A stretch of DNA of 64,000 nt from Mucilaginibacter sp. SG564 (GTDB lineage: Bacteria > Bacteroidota > Bacteroidia > Sphingobacteriales > Sphingobacteriaceae), in the NCBI RefSeq assembly GCF_013149275.1, contig NZ_JABGNA010000014.1, positions 62,001 to 126,000 of the forward strand, read 5' to 3'. The notes below the pieces were generated by a model. It worked only from the letters and a program-made list of their open reading frames with translations, searched no databases and was not told the DNA's origin. A program made the translations under genes and the position numbers. Shown here in pieces: positions 35,704-45,456 of this stretch (position 1 is its first letter; every line of letters begins with the position of its first letter).

Positions 35704-36219
35704 ATGAGAACGTTAAAATCATTCATTATACTTTTCACCGCATTCATTACTTATTCAACCGTTAAAGCTCAGGATAAAACAGCCAATACTGCTGTAAACA
35801 ATGTACTGAGTGCTTACCTGGATGTTAAGAACGCCCTTACTGCCGATAACAACGTGCAAACCAAAGCAAAGGCTAAAGATCTTTTAACTGCCATTGCCGC
35901 CGTACCCATGGATAAGTTAACTGCCGATCAGCATAAATTATGGATGACCTATGCCGAAAAACTGGAATTTGACAGCCGCCATATTAGCCAGAGCGATGCC
36001 ATTGATCATCAGCGTGAACATTTCACCAGTTTATCCAAAAACATGTATGAGGTAACCAAAGGTCTCAAACTGAACACCAGCACCATTTATGAGCAGTATT
36101 GCCCCATGAAAAAGGCTACCTGGCTGAGCGAAACCAATGCTATTAAAAATCCATACTACGGCAAGCAAATGCTAACCTGCGGTAAAACAACCGAAACACT
36201 GGCACCGGCTGCCAAATAA
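35704..36219 (+). CDS. DUF3347 periplasmic protein, copper-associated
   Basis: A 171-residue protein with signal peptide (ends VKAQD). The DUF3347 helical domain is seen in VLSAYLDVKNALTADN and the C-terminal block EQYCPMKKATWLSETNAI, then NPYYGKQMLTCGKT, holds two Cys, two Met and a His-poor site typical for metal or copper binding in this family. DUF3347 domains are also found fused to CusB-type efflux adaptors. It ends 15 bases before the multicopper oxidase start, so the two form an operon. Likely role: copper capture or delivery in the periplasm. Confidence 0.92.
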   Translation: MRTLKSFIILFTAFITYSTVKAQDKTANTAVNNVLSAYLDVKNALTADNNVQTKAKAKDLLTAIAAVPMDKLTADQHKLWMTYAEKLEFDSRHISQSDAIDHQREHFTSLSKNMYEVTKGLKLNTSTIYEQYCPMKKATWLSETNAIKNPYYGKQMLTCGKTTETLAPAAK

Positions 36220-36234
36220 CAAACAGGCTTTTTT

Positions 36235-38565
36235 ATGAAGACTTACCTTTTAATTTGGGTAAATCTGTTCCTGGCGGCTACTGCTTTCGGTCAGCATCAT
36301 ATGTCTATGAAAATGGATCAGGGTGCCGGCGGTAAGCGGGAGCCTTTTTATACCAAAATAGGCAACAGGGAGATTTACCATTTATATATAGGCGATACTG
36401 CAGTAAACTATACCGGTAAAGCCAGACCCGCCATGGCCATTAACGGATCGATACCGGCACCTACGCTTACCTTTACCGAGGGTGATACTGCCGAGATATA
36501 CGTACATAACAACATGATGATGGAAACATCCATCCACTGGCATGGGCTTATACTGCCTAACCGGTACGATGGTGTGTCTTATCTCACCACATCACCGGTA
36601 AAGGCTGGCGAAACACATCATTATAAATTTCCACTGGTACAGCATGGCACCTACTGGTATCATTCGCACACCATGACACAGCAGCAAAGCGGCATGTATG
36701 GCGCTTTCATCATCCATGAAAAGGAAGCATCACCTATTAAAGATTATACCTTATTGCTGAGCGACTGGACAGATGATAACCCCGAGCAGGTACAGCGTCT
36801 GCTGCATAATGCTACCGATTGGTATGCCATACGTAAAGGCAGCATGCAGAGCTATTCCGAAGCTATTAAAGATGGACAGCTTAAAACAAAGCTTACCAAC
36901 GAATGGAAACGGATGACCGCCATGGACGTAAGTGATGTGTTCTACGACCGCTTCTTCAGCAATGGCAAAGCGGAGAACACCGCACCACAATTTAAAGCCG
37001 GCGACCAGGTAAGGCTGCATGTGGTTAACGGCAGTTCCTCAACCTATTTCTGGCTCAATTATGCAGGCGGTAAACTAACCGTAGTAGCCAATGACGGTGA
37101 GGATGTAGAACCCGTTAAAGTTGACCGGCTGATCATCGCCACTGCCGAAACCTACGATGTGGTGGTCACTATTCCTAAAGATGGCAGCTACGAGTTTTTA
37201 GCTACTCCTGAGGACAGAACCAAATACACCTCACTTTGGCTGGGTTCAGGTACCCAGCATAAAGCCACACATCTATCTCGCCTTAAATATTTTGAAGGCA
37301 TGAAAATGATGAATGGGATGATGGATATGCAAGGCAACATGAAGGAGATGGACGGCATGACCATGACCAACCAGGTAATGGATATGAACACGGTGATGTA
37401 TCCCGAAATAACCGGGGAAGCCGAAAAGCCTGCTGGCCAAAAGAACAAGAAAACCGACAAAATGGGTGGCATGGACATGGGCGATAAAAAAGCCGGTGAT
37501 AAAGAGATAGGCAGCATGAATATGGGTGACATGGACATGAGCAGCAGCTCCTCAGACATTGTCACCCTGAATTACGGCATGTTACGGTCGACCAAAGTAA
37601 CCACCCTGCCCGAGGGGCCAACCAAATTGCTCCTGTTTGACCTTACAGGTAACATGAACCGTTACGTGTGGACGATCAACAATAAAACCGTGTCGGAATC
37701 AGACAAAATCCTGATCAAAAAGGGTGAGAATGTGCGCATCATTCTGTATAACAACACCATGATGCGCCATCCTATGCACCTGCATGGGCATTACTTCAGA
37801 GTATTGAATGGGCAGGGCGATCATTCCCCCTTAAAAAACACATTGGATATTATGCCGATGGAAAGAGATACCATTGAGTTCAGGGCAAGCGAAAGCGGCG
37901 ACTGGTTTTTCCACTGCCACATCCTTTACCATATGATGAGCGGTATGGGGCGCATCTTCAGCTATGAAAATTCGCCGCCGAATCCCGAGATTCCTGATCC
38001 AGCCGCAGCCATCAAAAAGATCTATGCGGATGATCAGCATTTTTACGCATCGGCCAAAATAGGGCTGGAAAGCAATGGCAGCGATGGTACAGCCGCGTTG
38101 GCTAACACCCGCTGGAAGTTTTCGACCTTATGGCATCTTGGTTTACATGACCATGATGGTTATGAAAGCGAAACTATGCTGGGCCGTTATTTTGGCCGTA
38201 TGCAATGGTTGTATGCTTATGGTGGCTTTGATTATCACTACAAGAAAGAAACTGGCGAGCCCGAAAAGAACTTATTTGGTCAGATAAGTAATAAGAATAA
38301 CCGCAAAACGGTAGTTGCCGGTTTGGCCTATACACTGCCGATGCTGGTGGTAGCCGATGCCCGCATTGATGGCAATGGCAAGCTCAGGTTTCAGTTAAGC
38401 CGTGATGACATACCGGTTACCAGCCGCCTGCGTTTTACCATTATGGGTAATACGGATAAGGAATATGCGGCCGGATTCAGGTATATATTCACCCGTAACT
38501 TTGCGCTGTCTACCCATTATGACAGTGATATGGGTTGGGGCGGAGGTTTAACGCTTACCTATTAA
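36235..38565 (+). CDS. Multicopper oxidase (CopA-like) with a C-terminal CopB/outer-membrane-barrel-like domain
   Basis: A 776-residue secreted protein. All four copper motifs are present: SIHWHG (about 99-104), YWYHSHT (about 141-147), HPMHLHGH (about 512-519) and HCHILYHMMSGM (about 561-572), so types 1, 2 and 3 copper sites should be intact. A Met-rich linker at about 350-440 (GMKMMNGMMDM, GGMDMGDKK, NMGDMDM) may bind Cu(I). From about 605 to the end the sequence changes to alternating strands with LGRYFGRMQWLYAYGGFDYHY and GFRYIFTRNF, resembling the copper resistance protein B barrel. Likely role: periplasmic Cu(I) oxidation and detoxification. A terminator follows. Confidence 0.92.
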   Translation: MKTYLLIWVNLFLAATAFGQHHMSMKMDQGAGGKREPFYTKIGNREIYHLYIGDTAVNYTGKARPAMAINGSIPAPTLTFTEGDTAEIYVHNNMMMETSIHWHGLILPNRYDGVSYLTTSPVKAGETHHYKFPLVQHGTYWYHSHTMTQQQSGMYGAFIIHEKEASPIKDYTLLLSDWTDDNPEQVQRLLHNATDWYAIRKGSMQSYSEAIKDGQLKTKLTNEWKRMTAMDVSDVFYDRFFSNGKAENTAPQFKAGDQVRLHVVNGSSSTYFWLNYAGGKLTVVANDGEDVEPVKVDRLIIATAETYDVVVTIPKDGSYEFLATPEDRTKYTSLWLGSGTQHKATHLSRLKYFEGMKMMNGMMDMQGNMKEMDGMTMTNQVMDMNTVMYPEITGEAEKPAGQKNKKTDKMGGMDMGDKKAGDKEIGSMNMGDMDMSSSSSDIVTLNYGMLRSTKVTTLPEGPTKLLLFDLTGNMNRYVWTINNKTVSESDKILIKKGENVRIILYNNTMMRHPMHLHGHYFRVLNGQGDHSPLKNTLDIMPMERDTIEFRASESGDWFFHCHILYHMMSGMGRIFSYENSPPNPEIPDPAAAIKKIYADDQHFYASAKIGLESNGSDGTAALANTRWKFSTLWHLGLHDHDGYESETMLGRYFGRMQWLYAYGGFDYHYKKETGEPEKNLFGQISNKNNRKTVVAGLAYTLPMLVVADARIDGNGKLRFQLSRDDIPVTSRLRFTIMGNTDKEYAAGFRYIFTRNFALSTHYDSDMGWGGGLTLTY

Positions 38566-38572
38566 CTAGTTA

Positions 38573-38612
38573 AAAAAGAGGCTGTATCATCAATCATGAT
38601 CAGCCTCTTTTT
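38573..38612 (+). terminator. Rho-independent terminator after the multicopper oxidase gene
   Basis: AAAAAGAGGCTG and CAGCCTCTTTTT pair perfectly around a 16-base loop, directly after the stop codon. Confidence 0.85.
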
Positions 38613-38651
38613 ATTTGATTTACCTGGATATTCTAAGGTCTTAGATTACCC

Positions 38652-38761
38652 AAAAAGTGGGTTTACACTTTTTGGTGTTAACATTTGTTTATATATCTAA
38701 TAATCAATTAGTTAAATTAAATTTATATGAAAAAAGTGTAAACCATGTAAACCCACTTTTT
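38652..38761. repeat. Dispersed element R5, copy a, with 16-bp terminal inverted repeats
   Basis: The ends AAAAAGTGGGTTTACA (38652-38667) and TGTAAACCCACTTTTT (38746-38761) are perfect inverted repeats. Inside lie AACATTTGTTTATATA and an AT-rich core. A 30-base stretch of the right end matches, in reverse complement, 62308-62337 downstream of the semialdehyde dehydrogenase gene. It has no coding capacity and resembles a MITE. It lies in the 307-base gap between the copper locus and the cytochrome gene. Confidence 0.75.
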
Positions 38762-38833
38762 GCATAAGGTTGAATGGTCATACTTAAGTTCGGCAAACAC
38801 ATCGCTTTATCCAGAACGGCTCGTTAACCTATT

Positions 38834-38860
38834 AAAAAGACGTATTACATACGTCTTTTT
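38834..38860 (-). terminator. Terminator of the multiheme cytochrome gene (bidirectional)
   Basis: AAAAAGACGTAT and ATACGTCTTTTT pair perfectly around TAC with flanking A and T runs on both sides. It is 13 bases beyond the cytochrome stop on the minus strand. Confidence 0.85.
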
Positions 38861-38872
38861 TTTACCCCTTGT

Positions 38873-40102
38873 TTATATTTTCTTTGTCTTAATAAAATCC
38901 AATACCTTTTGAGTTTCTTCCGGATAAACCGCGATGTGGTGATTACGTAACAGGTAAGGCGCACTGGTTTTACCTTGGGAGCCTCCTCCTACCATGATCA
39001 CATGCGATGATTGCTGCGGCATATGGCAGTTGATACAATAGTTATTAATCATCGCACCTATTTGCGGAGCCATTTTGCAAAAATTGTGCTTGGCTTCGCT
39101 ATGGCAGCTCAGACATTTTTGGGTAAACATGCCTATATTTTTTTCCTGGTTAACATGCGGATCATGACAGGTATTACAATCCATCTTACTCATGATAAAG
39201 CACTTGCTGGCAGGCAATAGCGAGCTCTGATTACCATGCACATCAGGACTTGGGTGATTAGGATCATCAGGCAAAAAAGTCATCTCTTTAAATTTCGACA
39301 AGGTATCGCCCATATGAAAACCGTATGATGTACGCAGAAAACCACCTTTAGTCCCGGAATGGCAAACGGCGCAGGCATCCATCTTTTGGCCTCTTGTTAA
39401 AGAGGCATAGGTGGTAATGTATTTTGGCTTCTTTTCATCCGGATAAGCGGTATGGTAATTAACATGATTAGCAGCAGGGCCATGGCATCGCTCGCAATCA
39501 ATACCATATATCAATGATGCTTTATCAAATCCAACCTGCATATGCGCTTGTGGCAGATCGCCGATATAAGACGTATGGCACTCCAGGCATTTACGCAATA
39601 TAGGCCGTTGAAAATTCACACGTGTCGGATCATACCCCGGACTATTGGCCCAGCCATGCAAAGCCGTAAAGTAAGATACCGGCAACTCAAACAGTTGACT
39701 ATCTTTCCAATACAGATAGGTTTGCGCGTTAACCAACCCTACTGTTATTTCAAACTTCTCGGCTTCTGTTTGCTTGTTGTTCATGTATCCAGCCTGGTAA
39801 AGGCTATCTCCTCGCTTTTCCATAGCTACATGTAAGCCATTACCATAATCCAGGATGTTAAAACCTTTGGCAAAACTACCTTTGATATTATCGGCCGAGG
39901 CAGGGCGCGTAGTTTGAAAATGGGCAGTATGCATATAGGAATTATAAACATCACTATGGCATTTAACACAACTCTCTGAACCGGCAAATAACTGCCCCCG
40001 GGGATCGTTTTCGGGAGCGCCGGCATTATAACACTGTGTTAAAATAAAACTTAATGGGATAAGGGAAATTAAAACAAAAAAGAAGGTCTTTTTTTTAAGC
40101 AT
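38873..40102 (-). CDS. Seven-heme c-type cytochrome lipoprotein
   Basis: A 409-residue protein with signal peptide and lipobox-like FILTQC (Cys about residue 24). Seven CxxCH heme motifs are visible: CVKCH, CLECH, CERCH, CAVCH, CNTCH, CLSCH and CINCH. The pattern and length fit the NrfA-like/cytochrome c554-type family of multiheme proteins that carry electrons in the periplasm, here tethered to a membrane. The catalytic Lys-type heme motif of NrfA is not seen, so nitrite reductase activity is not indicated. No partner reductase or quinol dehydrogenase gene adjoins it. It has its own terminator. Confidence 0.93.
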   Translation of the reverse strand: MLKKKTFFFVLISLIPLSFILTQCYNAGAPENDPRGQLFAGSESCVKCHSDVYNSYMHTAHFQTTRPASADNIKGSFAKGFNILDYGNGLHVAMEKRGDSLYQAGYMNNKQTEAEKFEITVGLVNAQTYLYWKDSQLFELPVSYFTALHGWANSPGYDPTRVNFQRPILRKCLECHTSYIGDLPQAHMQVGFDKASLIYGIDCERCHGPAANHVNYHTAYPDEKKPKYITTYASLTRGQKMDACAVCHSGTKGGFLRTSYGFHMGDTLSKFKEMTFLPDDPNHPSPDVHGNQSSLLPASKCFIMSKMDCNTCHDPHVNQEKNIGMFTQKCLSCHSEAKHNFCKMAPQIGAMINNYCINCHMPQQSSHVIMVGGGSQGKTSAPYLLRNHHIAVYPEETQKVLDFIKTKKI

Positions 40103-40208
40103 GTCCTTAATTCACAAATTGGATACGGTGGTTTAATTCTGATTTTATTGGCCGGGGTTAACCGGTAAAATCAACAACAATTTACCTCAATAATTATATA
40201 AAACAAAT

Positions 40209-40244
40209 AAAAAAACAAAGGGCCGCCACATTACGCGGCAGCCC
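40209..40244 (-). terminator. Rho-independent terminator after the second SusD gene
   Basis: On the minus strand GGGCTGCC pairs with GGCGGCCC (one G-T pair) and is followed by TTTGTTTTTTT. It separates the SusCD block from the cytochrome gene. Confidence 0.8.
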
Positions 40245-40263
40245 CTCTATATAAGCGGTTATA

Positions 40264-41763
40264 TTAATTATAGCCCGGGTTTTGTTTTACCTGGCTGCCA
40301 TTGGTTGTCTCGTTCAATGGAATAGGTAAAATTTCATTTACACCTGCTTTAAAGCCTTTAAATGCTAAAGCAGTAGGTGCTTGCCCCCAACGTACCAGGT
40401 CAAACCAACGGTGGCCTTCGGTAGCTAGCTCTAAACGTCTTTCGTTATAAACATTTTGCAGAGTTGCCGGTACCGATGGTAAACCTACACGGCTGCGCAC
40501 GGCATCAAGCAAAGTTTGTGCACGAGCGGTGCTGCCACCACCGTTCAGATCGGCCTCAGCTTCCATCAGGTAAGTATCAGCCAAACGGATCTCGATGTAG
40601 TCGTTAGGCCAGTTAAGTTCAGTAATACCAGTTGTTACCTTATTGGCGTTTATAGGCGCGTATTTTTGTATAAAGTAACCGGTGTTCTGATAGCTTGGCG
40701 AATAGCTTGTTTTAGTAGCCTTGGTTAAACTGTCGATATTTGCAATAGTGTAACCATAACGTGGATCACCTTTCATCGCAGTAGCTAACTGTGTAGTAAC
40801 AGGGCTAAAACCATAACCACCGCTGTAGTAAATTGGACCGGTGTAGCTTCTTGGACCAACCATTTGCACGTACACGTTTGATTTAAACTGATCCCAGTTG
40901 CTCCAGGTATAGCTTTGCGTGCCAGAGTGTACTAACTCAAAGATCGATTCGCTATTGAACTTATTTTTAATGCTGAATATATCAACGTAGTTAGCCAGTA
41001 GCTTATAATTGTAATTAGTGTTTACATCATTTAATAAACGGGCGGCATCTGACCATTTTTTCTCATACAGGTAAACTTTACCTAGAAGGGCCTTAGCAGC
41101 ACCTTGAGATACACGGCCATTTTCGGCAGGGGCAATAGTTACCGGTAAGCCGTCAATAGCGGCTAACAGGTCTTTTTCTATCTGCGCATAGGTAGTCTCG
41201 GCTGGTACTTGTGGCTGTTGATATACATTATTAAGTGTTAACGTAGATAATATCAAAGGCACATTTTTAAATAATCTAACCAGGTCAAAGTAATAATGCG
41301 CACGCAGGAATTGGCCTTCAGCGGTATATCTTTTTAACAGGTCGGCACTCAACCCTGGCACTTTAGGTAATTGTTCCAACAATACGTCGGTACGGTTTAC
41401 ACCCTGAAAGTTGATAGCCCAGAATTGATTCTGCGGACCAACAGTTGGTGATAGGGTATAATTATTAATGGCCTGCCATGCCGGTACATCTGACGAACTA
41501 CCACCACCTGCATAACAATCGTCTGAGGCTGCATTCAAAGCTCCCAGGGGTGATGAGTACGTATTATCAATACCGCCTGTTTCAGTAACCAAAGGGTCAT
41601 AAGCTGCCACTACTGCGGTAAGCGCCTCCGCAGGGTTAGCATAATAGTTTGACTGAAGAAACTGTCCTTGTGGCTGTAACTCCAGGAATGATTTTTTACA
41701 AGAAGCTAAAGCACCAACACCCAGCAAAACTGCTCCTGTATATAAAATATATTTTGATTTCAT
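40264..41763 (-). CDS. SusD/RagB-family surface lipoprotein, second system
   Basis: A 499-residue lipoprotein from the ATG at 41763; a TTG two codons upstream is unlikely. The lipobox is ALASC (Cys about residue 20). SusD features include FQGVNRTDVLLEQLPKVPGL, YTAEGQFLRAHYYFDLVRLFKNVPLI and the C-terminal IRLADTYLMEAEADLNGGG, LLDAVRSRVGLP and NERRLELATEGHRWFDLVRWG. It works with the SusC encoded 21 bases upstream. The ligand is unknown. Confidence 0.95.
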   Translation of the reverse strand: MKSKYILYTGAVLLGVGALASCKKSFLELQPQGQFLQSNYYANPAEALTAVVAAYDPLVTETGGIDNTYSSPLGALNAASDDCYAGGGSSSDVPAWQAINNYTLSPTVGPQNQFWAINFQGVNRTDVLLEQLPKVPGLSADLLKRYTAEGQFLRAHYYFDLVRLFKNVPLILSTLTLNNVYQQPQVPAETTYAQIEKDLLAAIDGLPVTIAPAENGRVSQGAAKALLGKVYLYEKKWSDAARLLNDVNTNYNYKLLANYVDIFSIKNKFNSESIFELVHSGTQSYTWSNWDQFKSNVYVQMVGPRSYTGPIYYSGGYGFSPVTTQLATAMKGDPRYGYTIANIDSLTKATKTSYSPSYQNTGYFIQKYAPINANKVTTGITELNWPNDYIEIRLADTYLMEAEADLNGGGSTARAQTLLDAVRSRVGLPSVPATLQNVYNERRLELATEGHRWFDLVRWGQAPTALAFKGFKAGVNEILPIPLNETTNGSQVKQNPGYN

Positions 41764-41784
41764 GATCAATCTTGTTATTTGTTA

Positions 41785-44700
41785 TTATAAAGTAATGTCT
41801 AAACCAGCCATAAATGTGCGTGCCTGAGGATAAATACCCATATCGATACCACCGCTTATTTCAGGATCATAACCTTTATAACCAGTAATGGTTACCAGGT
41901 TGTTGCTGCTCAGGAATACCCTAACCTTTTTAACATCTGCCGACTTTAACCAGCTTTGTGGCAAATTGTAACCTAACTGCAAGGTTTTGATGCGGAAGTA
42001 AGCACCATTTTGCAGGTAAAAGTTCGACGGATTTTTAAAGTTATTATTAGGGTCGGCATCAGTTAAACGTGGATAGTTGCTGCCTGTATTATCAGGTGTC
42101 CATGCGTTTAAGGCCGCTATCGGGTAATTAGCCGAAGCAATATCTAACCTGCGGTAAGCCTGGTAAATTTTATTACCCCAAACACCCTGGCCAAATATTC
42201 TGATGTCAAAATTTTTGTAGCTGGCGTTAAAATTCACCCCATAAGTAAAGGTTGGCAACGGATTACCCAGGAATTTACGATCATTTGCCGTTATCTTGCC
42301 ATCACCATCAACATCTGCCCATTTAAAATCGCCAGGTTTGGCATTAGGCTGAATTAACTGCCCATTTTTGGTATAGGCGTTAATTTCTGCTTGTGAGTGG
42401 AACACGCCCAGCTCCTGGAAGCCATAGAACGCCCCAACCGGCTGGCCTACGGCTGTACGGCCAATTTCATAGGTTGAACTTTGCACGGTACCTACCGTAA
42501 AGTAGTTAATCTGGTTACCCAGGCTGGTTACCTCGTTGTGGTTATAGGAGATATTACCACCTAAGTTATATTTAAAATCACCCACATTACCGGTATATCC
42601 CAAACTTAACTCCACACCTTTGTTTTCCATGTCACCAACGTTAGCATAAGGCTGGCCAACAAAACCGGCATAGGCTGGCAATTGTATTTGCTGCAGCATG
42701 CCTTTGGTTAACTTTCTGTAAACATCAAAAGTTACGCTCAGGTTATTAAATAACGTTGCATCGAAGCCAAGATCGGCAGTACGGGTTTCTTCCCATTTCA
42801 GGGCCGGGTTAGCCGGAGCATTTGGGCTGTAACCTATAATCAGGTTATCGTTACCAAATACATAGTTACGACCGCTGCCAATAGTTGCGGCATAGGCAAA
42901 ATCGCCCAGGGCCATTTCGTTACCTACTATACCGTATGAACCACGCACTTTAATAAAGTCAACGAAGGTATTTTTAGGGAACCAATCTTCGCGGGTGATT
43001 ACATAACCCGCTTCTGCTGATGGGAAGGTACCGTATATATTGTTGGTACCAAATCTTGATGATCCGTCACGGCGGATAATACCAGTAAACAAGTATTTCT
43101 GATCGTAATCATAAGTTACCCTTCCAAAATAAGATGCCAGTGTATGCGGTTGAATTTTAGTTGGATCAATACCGGTAGCTATTCTGTTAGTAGCCGGTAA
43201 AGCAAAACCAGTAGAAGCGTCAGCAAATGAATTTACGGGTTCGCCTATAAATGTACCACCTAAAACTGATGCTGAATATTTTTGAGCACTGGTACCCACT
43301 AAAGCACTTAGGTTATGCTTTCCGAATGAGCGGGTATAGGTGGCCGTGTTATCCCAGTTCCATGTCAGGTTCCGGTCGTTTTCCTGATACTGGGATGTAT
43401 TTGAAAGATTGCTTGTGCTTGAATTTAAATAGTAAAGAGGTGTAAAACCATCCTGGCCATAATAAGCCTGTTTAGCACCTATCTGTGTACGGATCTTTAA
43501 ACCTGCAATCGGCTCAATCTCGGCAAATGCATTACCCAAAAGATTGGTAGCATAGGAATAATTACCTAAACGGGTTTGTGCATATGCAAAAGGATTTGTG
43601 ATTTCCTGTGATACGTAATTGGATATACCATAAGGTAAGCCTTGGGCATTTCTTACAATATAGTTGGCCTGGTTGGTATAGACAGACGCGTTTGGTTGTG
43701 CATTAATGTCACTTACGGTTACCGGGGTAAGCGGGTCAAGATTTAAAGCAGAACTAAGCGGGCCGCCAAATACACTATTAGTATTACCTACACTTTTATT
43801 ACGATTATAAGAATAAGTAAAGTTTTCTCCTATCGTAAACCATTTTTTTACTTTATAGGAGGTATTGGTTGTAAAGTTAAATTTCTTGTAATCAGAAATA
43901 TCAGGCATTACAATACCTTTTTGATCCAGGTAGCCAAAAGAAGTATAGTAGGTAGCTTTATCGGTAGCACCACTGATGTTCAAGTTGTGGTTTTGAATCA
44001 AAGCATTGTTGCTAAAGATCTCATTCTGCCAGTTGGTACCTGCACCTAATGATCCGGGATTGCTGAATATAGGAGCTTTACCATCATTGATCTGTGCCTG
44101 GTTTCTTAATGTAGCGTATTGTGAAGCATCAGCCAGTTTTACTTTGCTCACCGGACCCTGAAAACCAATATAGCCATTATAGCTAATTACAGCATCACCT
44201 TTTTTACCCTTTTTAGTAGTAATGAGGATAACACCATTTGATGACCGTGAACCGTAGATGGCTGCAGACGCATCCTTTAATACCTCCATCGATTCAATAT
44301 CATTTGGATTCAATAACGTTATGTCATCAACAACAACACCGTCAACAACATATAACGGATCGCTGTTTTGCCTCGAAGTAACACCCCTCACACGTATTTG
44401 CGGAGCTGCTCCCGGCTGGCCTGAGCTTTGTACAACGCTTACACCTGTAACACGCCCTCTTAAAGCATCATCAACGCGAGTTACCTGTTGATCTTGTATA
44501 TCGGCTGCTTTAACGCTGCTGATAGCACCGGTAACGGTAGCTTTCTTTTGAGTACCGTAACCAACTACTACAACCTCATTCAGGTTTTTAACGTTTTCTT
44601 CAAGGGTTATGGTGATACTGGTTTGGTTTCCAACAGTTACCTCCTTGTTATTGTAACCAATATAGGCTATTACCAATATAGCGTTAGGGCCGGCCACGTT

Positions 44701-45246
44701 TAGCTTAAAATTACCATTCAAATCAGTTGATACCCCGTTAGTGGTGCCCTTTTCTAAAATGCTGGCTCCGATGATGGGCTCTCCACTTTTGTCAACAACC
44801 TTACCGCTTACTGGTGTTGCAGCAACATCTGCTACTGCATTTACCGGAGCAATTTCGGCAGCCGGAGCTGTTTCAGTAATCGCGCCAGCTTTACCCAGTA
44901 CAATTCTGTCCTGAAGTACCTCGTAACTGATGCCCTTACTTTTTAATACTTCATCAAGTACGTTTTTTAGCGATTCATTTTCCATATTAACGGAAACCCT
45001 TTGATTGCCATTGATCGCTGTACTGCTGTATATAAATTTAATTTTATCATTTTTTTGTAAATGACTCAATACATCAACCAGGGTGGTATTGTTTAATGAT
45101 ATACTTATCTTTTTATCAAGTATACCCTGGGCACTCAAAGTATTTGAGTAGGCCATACCACTTAACATGGTTGATATCAGAATTTGAATAAATGTTATCC
45201 TCATGATTTGATACCAGGGAATAGGAGTTCGTAAACGAAATTTCAT
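41785..45246 (-). CDS. SusC/RagA-family TonB-dependent transporter with STN domain, second system
   Basis: An 1153-residue outer-membrane transporter. After a long signal region the STN domain (LVDVLSHLQKNDKIKFIYSS) is followed by a carboxypeptidase-regulatory-like domain (VSGKVVDKSGEPIIGASIL), the plug with VVVVGYGTQKKATVTGAI, YVVDGVVVDDITLLNPNDIE in parts and IYGSRSSNGVILITTKKGKKG, then the barrel ending FMAGLDITL. A hairpin at 45333-45363 separates it from the FecR gene, so it probably has its own sigma-dependent promoter in 45247-45330. The STN domain implies signalling to the FecR at 45457-46476. Confidence 0.96.
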   Translation of the reverse strand: MKFRLRTPIPWYQIMRITFIQILISTMLSGMAYSNTLSAQGILDKKISISLNNTTLVDVLSHLQKNDKIKFIYSSTAINGNQRVSVNMENESLKNVLDEVLKSKGISYEVLQDRIVLGKAGAITETAPAAEIAPVNAVADVAATPVSGKVVDKSGEPIIGASILEKGTTNGVSTDLNGNFKLNVAGPNAILVIAYIGYNNKEVTVGNQTSITITLEENVKNLNEVVVVGYGTQKKATVTGAISSVKAADIQDQQVTRVDDALRGRVTGVSVVQSSGQPGAAPQIRVRGVTSRQNSDPLYVVDGVVVDDITLLNPNDIESMEVLKDASAAIYGSRSSNGVILITTKKGKKGDAVISYNGYIGFQGPVSKVKLADASQYATLRNQAQINDGKAPIFSNPGSLGAGTNWQNEIFSNNALIQNHNLNISGATDKATYYTSFGYLDQKGIVMPDISDYKKFNFTTNTSYKVKKWFTIGENFTYSYNRNKSVGNTNSVFGGPLSSALNLDPLTPVTVSDINAQPNASVYTNQANYIVRNAQGLPYGISNYVSQEITNPFAYAQTRLGNYSYATNLLGNAFAEIEPIAGLKIRTQIGAKQAYYGQDGFTPLYYLNSSTSNLSNTSQYQENDRNLTWNWDNTATYTRSFGKHNLSALVGTSAQKYSASVLGGTFIGEPVNSFADASTGFALPATNRIATGIDPTKIQPHTLASYFGRVTYDYDQKYLFTGIIRRDGSSRFGTNNIYGTFPSAEAGYVITREDWFPKNTFVDFIKVRGSYGIVGNEMALGDFAYAATIGSGRNYVFGNDNLIIGYSPNAPANPALKWEETRTADLGFDATLFNNLSVTFDVYRKLTKGMLQQIQLPAYAGFVGQPYANVGDMENKGVELSLGYTGNVGDFKYNLGGNISYNHNEVTSLGNQINYFTVGTVQSSTYEIGRTAVGQPVGAFYGFQELGVFHSQAEINAYTKNGQLIQPNAKPGDFKWADVDGDGKITANDRKFLGNPLPTFTYGVNFNASYKNFDIRIFGQGVWGNKIYQAYRRLDIASANYPIAALNAWTPDNTGSNYPRLTDADPNNNFKNPSNFYLQNGAYFRIKTLQLGYNLPQSWLKSADVKKVRVFLSSNNLVTITGYKGYDPEISGGIDMGIYPQARTFMAGLDITL

Positions 45247-45332
45247 ATATTTGTTATGTTTCTTTTTAAAAATGAGACAATTAACGCCCCTCCACCATCT
45301 AAAATGGTGTCACTTGATTTGGGCTCATCTAA

Positions 45333-45363
45333 AACTTAGGAGTGGTCGCAACACTTCTAAGTT
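45333..45363. terminator. Hairpin between FecR and the second SusC gene
   Basis: AACTTAGGAGTG and CACTTCTAAGTT pair with one G-T pair around a 7-base loop. The T-run is stronger on the plus strand, but the only gene it could end is the minus-strand FecR, where TTTT follows the stem. CCACCAT and ATGGTG at about 45288-45308 make a second small hairpin before SusC. Confidence 0.6.
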
Positions 45364-45456
45364 TTTTTATTTTACCAGTGTTCGGCTGGATTTATAACTG
45401 ATTTTTAGGATTTTGTTCTCTCTTTCATTCAATCATGGGTTTGGTTAATAGTTGGT

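Noticed and set aside
38873..40102. NrfA-type nitrite reductase identity for the multiheme cytochrome
   Set aside because: All seven heme motifs are CxxCH and no CxxCK catalytic heme motif is seen.
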